From: Actinoplanes subtropicus
GTDB lineage: Bacteria; Actinomycetota; Actinomycetes; Mycobacteriales; Micromonosporaceae
Length of the DNA: 64,000 nt
Assembly: GCF_000721705.1 (NCBI RefSeq)
Contig: NZ_JOJL01000008.1
Span: forward strand, 1 to 64,000
Direction of reading: 5' to 3'
Shown: positions 1 to 8,120 of the stretch, piece after piece
How positions within the stretch are numbered: position 1 is the first letter of the stretch
Layout of the letters: each line of letters opens with the position of its first letter
Made by a program: the position numbers and the translations under genes
The notes under the pieces: model-generated
What the model was told of the DNA's origin: nothing
What the model saw: the letters and a program-made list of their open reading frames with translations, nothing else
Databases searched by the model: none

Positions 1-537
1 CGAAACAGGTCACCAACCCATACCAACCGGTCAGCGGCTACCGCAACGGGCAGACATCGACATGCATCACGAAGGTCACTCAGCGAAAAACGCACCCCCG
101 GTGGATTCACCGCTGGCGGTCTGCACGGATGTGACAGTCTCTTTCATGGGAGGTCCCACAAGAAGCCGGCGGCTGAGCCGCCTCTCGGCGCGCGGAACGT
201 CCGCGGGGATCACCGAGGACCATGCGACAAAGATGCGGCCTACCAGTAGCACGCCCTCGACAGGTCCAGCCGGATCATGCAGGACCGCTCTGATCACGGG
301 CTCGTCCGTTATCGGTTCGCATCTTGCTGCCGACCGCGCGACAACGCCACGGTAGAGCCTGCGATCGGTTCCGGCCGGCGACAATCACGTCGCCCCTTCA
401 GAAGTGTCACCTGGTGACCATCAAGTGACCGATGCCCACAGGTTGTTTCGCCGGATCCCCGGCAATGATTTCGGTGCGAGCAAGCCGGCCGTCGGCTTAC
501 CACGCGGCAGACCCGGACCGCGCCGGAAGGACACGTC
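1..537. other. No recognisable gene; upstream region of the broken esterase
   Basis: Open frames exist on both strands here but none resembles a protein family I know and none has a convincing ribosome site, so I call no gene. A small perfect inverted repeat TCACC-T-GGTGA lies at 407-417, about 120 bp before the esterase start, and could be an operator. Nothing else stands out. Confidence 0.5.
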
Positions 538-1281
538 ATGACCGCCACCGCACCCACGGCCCCGACTGCACCAGGGGTGCGGTCCTGGTGGGGAATCCCG
601 TTCGCCACCGCTGAGCGATACCGCCGCCCCGTGGTCGCGGATTTCGATCCGAACCTTCCCTATGACCGCAAGAGGGTCGTCTCTGTCCAGCCCGACAGCG
701 GCGACTGGCTCGAAGCCGACAGCGGGATGGGTGAGGACTGCCTGAATCTGAAACGTGTGGGCTCCCGAGCAGCCGGCCGCCAACCCGCTTCCGGTGGCCG
801 TGTACATCCACGGCGGCGGCTTCGAGTACGGCGCGAACACGCAGATCACCTCGAACGCCGCCGGTCTCGCCGCGTCGGGGCGCGTGGTGAGCGTGTCGGT
901 CAACTACCGGCTCGGGGCGCTGGGCGCGGTGTCGCTGTCGCAGTACGGCGGTCGGCTCGCCGAGGCCAGCAACCTCTGTCTGCAGGACGTCATCGCCGCG
1001 CTGACCTGGCTCCAGCGCAACATCGCCCACTTCGGCGGCGACCCGGGCAACGTCACGGTCTATGGCCACAGCGGCGGCGCCTACGCCACCTTCGGACTGC
1101 TCGGCGCGGCCTCCGGCAACGGCCTGTACCGGCGGCTGGCCGGCTTCTCCGCCGGGCCCTCGCGTCTCCAGCCGGCCTGGTGGGCCGAGGAACTCGCGCA
1201 CCGGTTCGTCACCGAGCTCGGCGTCGGGGACAACCCGGAGAAGCTGCTCGACCTTGACCCGGCCGCCCTGGTGGGCGCGCC
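538..1281 (+). pseudogene. Type B carboxylesterase remnant, frameshifted and 3'-truncated
   Basis: The first frame (538 to about 753) encodes the N-terminus of a para-nitrobenzyl-esterase-like alpha/beta hydrolase up to the conserved GEDCLNL motif. Reading then has to shift to the frame entered at about 755, which continues with WAPE, IHGGGFEYGAN (oxyanion-hole region) and the nucleophile elbow GHSGGA. The expected sequence after CLNL would be NVWAPE; the DNA has AAACGTG where AACGTG would keep the frame, so one extra A lies in the run at 751-753. Homology stops after about 245 residues, while the family is usually near 500, so the C-terminal half with the catalytic Glu/Asp and His is missing. 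At the break the sequence passes straight into a YjbR-like gene. Together these mark a dead gene; the frameshift alone could be a sequencing error, the truncation could not. Confidence 0.85.
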
Positions 1282-1314
1282 GCCGACTGCGCGCAGGCAC
1301 TCCGCGGAGCCCAG

Positions 1315-1647
1315 TTGGAGCACCCCTTCGGCCCCGACTGGGAGGTCTTCAAGGTACGCGGCAAGGTGTTCATGCTGATGACCGAAGTCCCGGGGCGACC
1401 CGTCGTGATCCTCAAAGCGGACCCTGGCGAGGCTCACGCCCTGCAAGAGCAGTACAGCTACATCACACCCGGCTACCACATGAACAAGAAGCACTGGATC
1501 ACCCTGGAGAGCGGAGAAGGCCTCGACGAGGAACTCGTCAGGGAACTCGTCACCGACTCCTACCGGCTCGTCGTCGCCCACCTGCCCAAGGCCGAGCAGC
1601 CCGTCGACCCGCACACCTCCAGCACCGGCACATGGGCGGCCCGGTGA
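1315..1647 (+). CDS. MmcQ/YjbR family protein, probably 5'-truncated
   Basis: A small DUF419 (YjbR/MmcQ) protein of 110 residues with the family signatures HPFGPDWEVFKVRGKVFML, ITPGYHMNKKHWITL and a C-terminal DSYRLVVAHLPK helix. The fold resembles the CyaY/YjbR double wing; the biochemical role is unknown. The only usable start in frame is TTG at 1315, with CGGAG a few bases upstream. The in-frame codons before it (from about 1285) still read like the family N-terminus (CAQALRGAQLEHPFG), so about 10 to 15 natural N-terminal residues and the native start appear to have been lost where the esterase remnant joins. It may still be translated from the TTG. I am confident in the family but not in whether the gene works. 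Confidence 0.7.
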   Translation: MEHPFGPDWEVFKVRGKVFMLMTEVPGRPVVILKADPGEAHALQEQYSYITPGYHMNKKHWITLESGEGLDEELVRELVTDSYRLVVAHLPKAEQPVDPHTSSTGTWAAR

Positions 1648-1783
1648 CCGCGGCCGGTGCCTCCAGGAAACCACCCTCATCGCGAACCTCGCCGAACAAG
1701 ACCCGCTCCGGCAACGCCTTACCTGGACCTACCCCGGACATCCGGAGCCCACCGGCCGCTTGTCACTCCATGGGGAGTTGTCG

Positions 1784-4700
1784 TCAGCAGGTGGGCTGGT
1801 AGGGCAGTTCGGGCAGGTACTGGCTCCACTCGTCGGCGTTGAGGCCGCGACCGCTGATCGCGCAGGCGCGCCGGACCGGGTCGGCGGCGAGTTCGGGCGG
1901 AATGGTGGCGTCCCAGAGTGTGATGTTGTTGCTCGGCGGGCCGAAGGTGCCGCCGGCGGCGAGGATACGCCCGTCCGGGCTGAACGCCGCGTTGAAGCTT
2001 TGCAGGTCGGGGCTCTTGATGGTCGCGTACCGGATCGGGCTGGTGGGGTCGGCGATGTCCCACAGCATCATGGCATCGTCCAGGCTGGAGCTGGCCAATG
2101 TGCGGCCGTCGGGGCTGAAAGCCACCCACACCACCGAGATGGTGTGACCGATCAGCGTGGCGATCTGGCCGGGCTGGGACGGGTCGGCGACATCCCACAG
2201 CATGATCGTCGCGTTGTCGAGGCCGGCCGCCAGCGTACGCCCATCCGGGCTGAAGGCGAGCGAGCCGATGGTGTAGACGAAGTCCTGGAGCCGGATCGAG
2301 GTGAGCTGCTCCGGAGCGGAAGGGACGGCCAGGCTCCACAGCTTCACGTAATACCGCACGCCGACGGCCATGGTCCGCCCGTCGGGGGTGAAGGCGATGG
2401 CCGACACGCCCGTGCCGAGGCTGAGGTCGGCGAGCCGGGCGGGCTGCCGCCGGTCGGTCAGATCCCACAGGGTCGCCTTGCCGTCGCTGCGGCCGACGGC
2501 AAGGGTGCGGCTGTCCGGGCTGAATGTCAGCGCATCGACGGTGCCTCCACTGTCCTTGATCGTGGTCAGCGGAATCGGTGCGGCCGGATCGGTCAGGTCG
2601 AGCAGGGTGACTGTCTTGTCGGTGCCGACCACGGCCAGCGTCCGGCTGTCGGGGCTGAGGGTCATCCCGTCGATCGTGCCGCCGTAGAGCGGCAGCGGAG
2701 CACCGCGGACCGGGCGCGCCGGGTCGGTCAGGTCCCACGGCACGGCGGAGCCCTGCCTGCCCGCGGCGATCAGCGAGCGGCTGTCCCGTCCGAACGTCAG
2801 GCCCACGATCCGTCCGGGGAACGGCCCGGGCAGTACCGCGATCGGGTCCCGGGCGTACGGGCCTTTGACGCTCCACAGCGTCGCTGTCCGATGGGCGCCG
2901 GCGGTGGTCAGCGTCCGCCCATCGTGGCTGAACCCCAGCGACCGGATCGGGCCGCCGGGAGTGTTCAGGGTGGCCAGCAGGGTCGACATCAAGGGCACCG
3001 CGCCGCCGTCGACACTCCACAGCGAGGTTGTCCCGGCGGTGTCGGCAAGCGCCAGGGTGAGCCCGTCCGGGCTGAACGCCATCGCGCCCAGGTGCGCGTC
3101 CCCGATCGCCGCGAGCTGTGAGAATCCCTCCTGCGGCTGGGCCGGGTCGGTCAGGTCCCACAGCCAGACGTAGTCGCTGGCGCCTTCGACGGCGACGATC
3201 GGCAGCTTCGGGTTGAACTCGATGGCGGCGTCGGCGATCGCGTCGCCGAACGGCGACGCGAGCTTGGCGCCCGGCACCGGGATCCTCGGGTCGGCGAGAT
3301 TCCAGACGGTGACCTCCGCACCGCTGGTCACTGCGGTCCGCCCGTCGGGACTGAATTTCAGCGGGTACGCGCCCGGGAGCGTAGCCAGCGCAACGGGCGC
3401 GGCACCGGAGATGTCCCAGAGAATCGTGTTCTTGGCCGCGTTGCTCGTCGCGACGGTCCGGCCGTCCGGGCTGACCGCCACGGACACGATCCCGGCGGCG
3501 TCGGTCAGAGTGGCGAGTCGTGCCGGGTGCGCCGGGTCTGCCACCTTCCACAGCACCGCCTCGGACCGGCCGTCGAAGACCGCGAGCGTACGCCCGTCCG
3601 GGGCGGCCGCCAGCATGGTGTCCGCGGTAGCGCCGGCGGCGATCGTGGCCAGCTTGGCCGGTTTCGCCGGGTTCGCCGCGTCCCACAGCGACACCGTCGC
3701 GCCGGAGTCGACGGTGGCGATCGTCTGCCCGGTCACCGGCACGACGTTGGTCACCTCGCCCAGCGCGCCGGCGTAGTGCGTCGACATGACCAGATGGCTG
3801 AGCTGCTCACCGGTCTGCGCGTCGGGGTTCAGGCGCTGGGCGGTCAAGCCCAGCATGAGAGCCTTCCTCGGGTCGTCCTCGACCATCGTGCGAGCCCGGC
3901 GCATCAGCCGATGGCTGATCTCGATGCGCTGCTGCAACGCCGCGGCCTCCCGCTGGCGACGGGCCTCCTCCGCTGCCTCCTGGGCCAGCTTCTCCTGCCG
4001 CTTACGCTCGGCATCCGCTTGACGTGCCGCCTCGCGATACTCCTCGGCGAGCGCCTTCTGCTCCTTGGCCCGCGCCGCGGCCTGGTCCGCGAGCGTCTGC
4101 TGACGGCTGGCCTCGGCCTTCTGCCGCTCGGCGTCGGCCTTCTGGCGCTTCGCGTCCTCGCCGGCGCCCTTGGCCAGTTGTTCTTGCCGTTCGGCGTTCG
4201 CCTTCTGCCGCTGAGCGCTCGCCTGGTAGCGGTCGGCGGCGGCCTGCTGCCGCTTCGCCTCCGCGGCGGCCTCGTCGGCCAGTGCCCGCTGGTCACTGGC
4301 GAGCCGCGTCTGCCGGGCGGTCTCGGTCTTCGCCGCGCTCGCCCGGTCCTCCTGCACCTCGGCGTTTTGCTGCTGACGCTGCGACTCCTGTATCGCGCGT
4401 TCGGCGGTGTCGTGCTGCTGCGACGCCAACTGCTGCTGCGCGTGGGCCTCGGCCGCCGCGGCGTTGGCCCGGTCGGCGTTGCGCACCGCGACGACCCCGG
4501 TCAGCGAGGCCGCCAGGGTCATCAGCGCCAGCATCGTCGTCGCCGCGGTCCACAGCCGTCGCGCCCGCCGGTGCTGCCGGACGTCCTCACCCTCCAGATC
4601 GTCCTTGCTCATCCCGTGCATCGGCGCCGCGAGTTGCGCGATGGCGTCCCGGAACCGGACGTGTTGCAGGCTCAGGTGCAGATCGTCGCGAGCCCACCGC

Positions 4701-5116
4701 AGGTCCAGGAACAGCGGCTCCTCGGTGAACACCCCACGGAGGGCAGCCGGAACAGCGGTGGAGTCGGCGGTGAAGTTCTGAGCGTCGGCGTCCCACTGCC
4801 ACTCGCCGTCGGTGACCACCGGCAGGATGAGGTCGGGAGACTTCGTCGCCAGCCAGTGCTCGATCTCACGGTTCACCCAGTGCGAGTTCGCCGCCTCCGG
4901 GGAGGCCAGCAGCACGAAGTAGTTCGAGCCGTCCAGCGCCTCCCGGATGGACGTCCACAGTTTGGGCGTCACCGCGAGCCCGGTCTGATCCCGGAAGATC
5001 CACAGCGCCCGCCGCCGGTGCCATGGCCTCGCCAAGCGGTGCAGCCCACGCTGGACGGCCGGTGCCAGCCGCCCGTCGGCGGCGTGACTGTAGGAGATAA
5101 AACCATCGAATGGCAT
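1784..5116 (-). CDS. TIR domain-transmembrane-coiled coil-WD40 beta-propeller protein
   Basis: An 1110-residue protein. Residues 1-150 form a TIR domain (TIR_2 type): FDGFISYSH at the N-terminus, IFRDQTG near 40, and SHWVNREIEHW with Glu84 at the position of the catalytic glutamate of NAD-cleaving TIRs. One hydrophobic segment follows at about 188-211. Residues about 212-400 are rich in Ala, Gln, Lys, Glu and Arg with heptad-like blocks, indicating a long coiled coil. From about 450 to the end lie many WD40 blades, most carrying FSPDGRT and LWD signatures, enough for one or two propellers. A plausible reading is a membrane-anchored sensor whose propeller recognises a partner and whose TIR domain signals or depletes NAD+; this is inferred from architecture. 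The gene stands alone, with a terminator-like hairpin just upstream, and no partner effector gene adjoins it. Confidence 0.88.
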   Translation of the reverse strand: MPFDGFISYSHAADGRLAPAVQRGLHRLARPWHRRRALWIFRDQTGLAVTPKLWTSIREALDGSNYFVLLASPEAANSHWVNREIEHWLATKSPDLILPVVTDGEWQWDADAQNFTADSTAVPAALRGVFTEEPLFLDLRWARDDLHLSLQHVRFRDAIAQLAAPMHGMSKDDLEGEDVRQHRRARRLWTAATTMLALMTLAASLTGVVAVRNADRANAAAAEAHAQQQLASQQHDTAERAIQESQRQQQNAEVQEDRASAAKTETARQTRLASDQRALADEAAAEAKRQQAAADRYQASAQRQKANAERQEQLAKGAGEDAKRQKADAERQKAEASRQQTLADQAAARAKEQKALAEEYREAARQADAERKRQEKLAQEAAEEARRQREAAALQQRIEISHRLMRRARTMVEDDPRKALMLGLTAQRLNPDAQTGEQLSHLVMSTHYAGALGEVTNVVPVTGQTIATVDSGATVSLWDAANPAKPAKLATIAAGATADTMLAAAPDGRTLAVFDGRSEAVLWKVADPAHPARLATLTDAAGIVSVAVSPDGRTVATSNAAKNTILWDISGAAPVALATLPGAYPLKFSPDGRTAVTSGAEVTVWNLADPRIPVPGAKLASPFGDAIADAAIEFNPKLPIVAVEGASDYVWLWDLTDPAQPQEGFSQLAAIGDAHLGAMAFSPDGLTLALADTAGTTSLWSVDGGAVPLMSTLLATLNTPGGPIRSLGFSHDGRTLTTAGAHRTATLWSVKGPYARDPIAVLPGPFPGRIVGLTFGRDSRSLIAAGRQGSAVPWDLTDPARPVRGAPLPLYGGTIDGMTLSPDSRTLAVVGTDKTVTLLDLTDPAAPIPLTTIKDSGGTVDALTFSPDSRTLAVGRSDGKATLWDLTDRRQPARLADLSLGTGVSAIAFTPDGRTMAVGVRYYVKLWSLAVPSAPEQLTSIRLQDFVYTIGSLAFSPDGRTLAAGLDNATIMLWDVADPSQPGQIATLIGHTISVVWVAFSPDGRTLASSSLDDAMMLWDIADPTSPIRYATIKSPDLQSFNAAFSPDGRILAAGGTFGPPSNNITLWDATIPPELAADPVRRACAISGRGLNADEWSQYLPELPYQPTC

Positions 5117-5181
5117 GACATTCCCGCGGTCGAGGTGATCGGCGGGAACCGATTCTCCATGCCATCGGCCCGACGCGCTGA

Positions 5182-5214
5182 CCCGGTCTCGGCCTTGGAC
5201 AGGCCGAGACCGGG
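5182..5214 (-). terminator. Hairpin terminator after the MMPL gene
   Basis: A 13-bp perfect stem CCCGGTCTCGGCC/GGCCGAGACCGGG with a 7-nt loop lies 13 bp past the MMPL stop codon. There is no U-tract, which is common for actinobacterial intrinsic terminators. It separates the MMPL gene from the downstream TIR-WD40 gene. Confidence 0.65.
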
Positions 5215-5226
5215 GAAATTGCCGGT

Positions 5227-7419
5227 TCAGGCGCCGATCGGTGCCGGCTCCGGGGCCGGCTCGTCGCGTACGTCCTCATCGGCCGGCTCGACCGACAGGT
5301 GCGGAAGACGGCGGTCCAGCCAGCCGGGCAGCCACCAATTGGCCCGGCCGAACAGGTGCATCAGGGCCGGCACCAAAACCGTACGCAGCACGAAAGCATC
5401 CAGGAAGACGGCCGCGGACAGGCCGATGCCGAACTCCGCGATGACCCGCTGGCCGCCGAACACGAAGGCCAGGAAGACGCAGATCATGATGGTCGCGGCG
5501 GCCGTGATGACCCGGCCGGTGGCGGCTTGGCCGACGGTGACCGCGCGCCGGTTGTCGCGGGTGTGCACCCACTCCTCGTGCATCCGGCTGACCAGGAAGA
5601 CCTGGTAGTCCATGGAGAGTCCGAACAGGATGGCCAGCATCATCACCGGCAGGAACGCCTCGACCGGCCCGGCCTTGCCCAGGCCTAGGGCGTCGCTGCC
5701 CCAGCCCCACTGGAAGAACGCGACCACCACGCCGAACGAGGCGCCGGCGGCGAGCAGGTTCATCACCGCGGCGGTGAGCGGGACGACCAGCGAGCGGAAC
5801 GCGACCAGCAGCAGGAGGAAGCCCAGGCCCACGATCACGCCGATGAACAGCGGCAGCTTCCCGCTGATGACGTCGGCGAAGTCGTCGAAGATGGCGGTCT
5901 GCCCGCCGACGTACACCTTCAGGGTGTGGCCTTGCTCGGCCGCGGGAATGATGTCGTGGCGGAGCGTTTTGATCAGGTCGCTGGTCTTGGCGTCCTGCGG
6001 GGCGGTGGTCGGCACCACCTGGACGATGCCGACGGTGCCGCCAGGCTTGACCGGTACCGCGAACGCGGAGGCGACGCCGGGGGTGTGCGCCACCGTGCCG
6101 GCGAGTTGGGTGAGCGCCGTCGCGTCGTCCGGCGAGCCGATCGTGGCGACCAGTTGCAGCGGGCCGTTGAAGCCCGGGCCGAATCCCTCCGCCAGCAGGT
6201 CGTACGCCTTGCGGGTGGTGGTGCCGGCCGGGTCGTTGCCCTGGTCGGAATTGCCGAGCCGGAGCGAGAACACGGGAATGGCCAGGACCGCGATCACCGC
6301 GAGGGCCAGCGGGGCGAGCAGCATGCGGCGGCGCTGCACGAGTTGCGCCCAGCGGTACCAGAACCCGCGGGCGTACACGTCCTCGGGTCCTTCGTCCGCC
6401 AGCCGGCGGCGTTCCCGCCGGCTGAGCACCCGCGGGCCGAGGATGCCGAGCAGCGCGGGCAGCAGCGTGCTGGCCGCGATGACGCTGAACACCACCATGA
6501 CGGCGGCCGCGATGCCGACGCCGTTGAGGAAGGACAGGTTGAGCACGAGCATGCCGAGCATGGCGACGCAGACCGTGGCGCCGGCGAAGAGGACCGCCCG
6601 GCCGGACGTGTTGAGCGCGCGGACCGTGGACTCCTCGGGAGTCAGCCCGGCCTTCAGCCCGCTGCGGTGCCGGGTGACCACGAACAGCGCGTAGTCGATG
6701 CCGACGCCGAGGCCGATCAGCGCCGCGATGGTCGGTGCGATGTCGGCGATGGTCAGCGCGTGGCTGAGCAGGCCGATGCTCATCACCGCCGCGATCAGCG
6801 AGAGGATCGCGGTGACGATCGGCAGCAGCATGGCCAGGACCGAGCCGAACGCGATCAGCAGGATGATCGCGGCGCCCACGATGCCGATGAACTCGGACGC
6901 GGAGGTGGAGACCCCGTTCGACGCCTGGATGGCCTGGCCGCCCAATTCCACCTGGAGATTCGCCTGGCGTACGCCCTGGGCCAGGCTGATCACGTGCTTG
7001 ACGTCGGTCGGCGGCACCTCGTTGCCGATGCCGGTGAAGGTCACCGTTGCGTACGCCGTCCGGCCGTCCCGGCTCACCTGCGCCGCGCCCTGCTGGCTGT
7101 AGGGGCTGGTCACGCCGGCCACCGAGGCCGCGTGCGAGACCTGGTCGAGCATCGCGGTGACCGGCTGCTGGACGGCCGGGTCGCGGACCGAGCCGCTCGA
7201 CACGTGCCAGACGATCGTGTCGGAGTCGCCGGCCTGCTGCGGAAACGCGGTCTTCAGCAGGTCGAGCGCGCGGGTCGACTCGGTTCCCGGCAAGGCGAAG
7301 CTGTTGTTGTACGCGGTACCGACGGCTTGGTTGGCCACCCCTAGTCCGACCAGTGCCGCCACCCAGAACAGGACGACGATGTACCTGTGCCGAAAGCACC
7401 AGCGAGCGATCGCGGCCAT
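5227..7419 (-). CDS. MMPL family (RND superfamily) transporter
   Basis: A 730-residue inner-membrane transporter of the MMPL type, with two related halves. Each half has one N-terminal membrane helix, a large extracytoplasmic loop (about residues 35-165 and 385-510) and a five-helix cluster. The signature segment GVGIDYALFVVTRHR in half one and the equivalent FGLSMDYQVFLVSRMHEEW in half two carry the Asp-Tyr pairs used for proton coupling. Length fits the family. Substrate cannot be told; actinobacterial members export lipids or drugs. The gene is divergent from a TetR regulator at 7512, which most likely represses it. Confidence 0.93.
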   Translation of the reverse strand: MAAIARWCFRHRYIVVLFWVAALVGLGVANQAVGTAYNNSFALPGTESTRALDLLKTAFPQQAGDSDTIVWHVSSGSVRDPAVQQPVTAMLDQVSHAASVAGVTSPYSQQGAAQVSRDGRTAYATVTFTGIGNEVPPTDVKHVISLAQGVRQANLQVELGGQAIQASNGVSTSASEFIGIVGAAIILLIAFGSVLAMLLPIVTAILSLIAAVMSIGLLSHALTIADIAPTIAALIGLGVGIDYALFVVTRHRSGLKAGLTPEESTVRALNTSGRAVLFAGATVCVAMLGMLVLNLSFLNGVGIAAAVMVVFSVIAASTLLPALLGILGPRVLSRRERRRLADEGPEDVYARGFWYRWAQLVQRRRMLLAPLALAVIAVLAIPVFSLRLGNSDQGNDPAGTTTRKAYDLLAEGFGPGFNGPLQLVATIGSPDDATALTQLAGTVAHTPGVASAFAVPVKPGGTVGIVQVVPTTAPQDAKTSDLIKTLRHDIIPAAEQGHTLKVYVGGQTAIFDDFADVISGKLPLFIGVIVGLGFLLLLVAFRSLVVPLTAAVMNLLAAGASFGVVVAFFQWGWGSDALGLGKAGPVEAFLPVMMLAILFGLSMDYQVFLVSRMHEEWVHTRDNRRAVTVGQAATGRVITAAATIMICVFLAFVFGGQRVIAEFGIGLSAAVFLDAFVLRTVLVPALMHLFGRANWWLPGWLDRRLPHLSVEPADEDVRDEPAPEPAPIGA

Positions 7420-7511
7420 CGGCTTCCCCCTAATTAATCGGACGGTCGGTATGTTCGACGGGACGATATCGTTCAGTACCTGACAGCAAGCTGAGACCGG
7501 GAGGTGGCGTC
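7420..7511. promoter_or_regulatory. Divergent promoter region, MMPL/TetR, with possible TetR operator
   Basis: This 92-bp spacer separates two divergent starts. It contains an AT-rich block TAATTAAT (7431-7438) followed by CGGACGGTCGGT (7439-7450), an imperfect palindrome of the GACCG/CGGTC kind recognised by many TetR proteins. The arms are imperfect, so this is only a candidate. The TetR ribosome site GGGAGGTGG sits just before the GTG start at 7512. Confidence 0.4.
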
Positions 7512-8120
7512 GTGGCGCGCACGGTGGGCAGCCTGGCGGAGGACACCCGGCAGCGCATCCTGGACGCGGCGCTCGAGCTGATGATCGAGCGCGGCTACGC
7601 GGCGACCTCGGTGCGCGACATCGCCGAGCAGGTCCGGATGACCAAGGGATCGCTCTACTATCACTTCGCGTCGAAGGACGACCTGCTGTTCGCCCTGCTG
7701 ACGCCGCTGGTCGCCGCGATGGACGAGTTCGTCGGGCAGGCCCGCACCGCCGACCGGATCACCGGCGACCTGCTCCGCCGGCTCGTCGACATCTTCGATG
7801 AGCACGCGCCGCTGCTGCGCGCGCTGATGGGCGACCCCTCGGTGATCCGCGGAATGATGCTGCGGCACCGCCTCCCGGAACGCCTCGGCACGCTGCTCCG
7901 CGTGCTCGGCGGCGGCGACGACGAGGCGGCCGGGTTGCGGGCGCGCTGCGTTCTCGGCGTGATCCACTCGGGCGTCCTGGCGCCGAGCGACCCGACCCGC
8001 AAGATGGGACCGGCCGCGGACGGGACGTGCGCCCCGCATCCGCAGCCACGGCTCACCGAGGCGGAGAAGGCGTACGTCACCGCCGCGGCCTGCGCCGTGC
8101 TCGCGGTGCCGACCTGTTAG
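7512..8120 (+). CDS. TetR family transcriptional regulator
   Basis: A 202-residue regulator with a typical N-terminal helix-turn-helix: residues about 12-60 read TRQRILDAALELMIERGYAAT and then VRMTKGSLYYHFASKDDL. The C-terminal half is a ligand-binding helical domain with no recognisable specificity. The GTG start is supported by GGGAGGT a few bases upstream. It is divergent from the MMPL transporter with a 92-bp shared promoter region, so local repression of the pump is the likely role. Its stop codon overlaps the stop of the convergent glycoside hydrolase gene by 4 bp. Confidence 0.9.
   Translation: MARTVGSLAEDTRQRILDAALELMIERGYAATSVRDIAEQVRMTKGSLYYHFASKDDLLFALLTPLVAAMDEFVGQARTADRITGDLLRRLVDIFDEHAPLLRALMGDPSVIRGMMLRHRLPERLGTLLRVLGGGDDEAAGLRARCVLGVIHSGVLAPSDPTRKMGPAADGTCAPHPQPRLTEAEKAYVTAAACAVLAVPTC

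Noticed and set aside
76..384. A 102-codon minus-strand frame near the left edge
   Set aside because: No recognisable domain, no ribosome site, and it overlaps other equally weak frames.
3527..5608. A plus-strand open frame of about 690 codons opposite the TIR-WD40 gene
   Set aside because: Leu/Arg/Gly-rich mirror of the coiled-coil coding region with no family signature; the TIR and WD40 motifs are on the minus strand.
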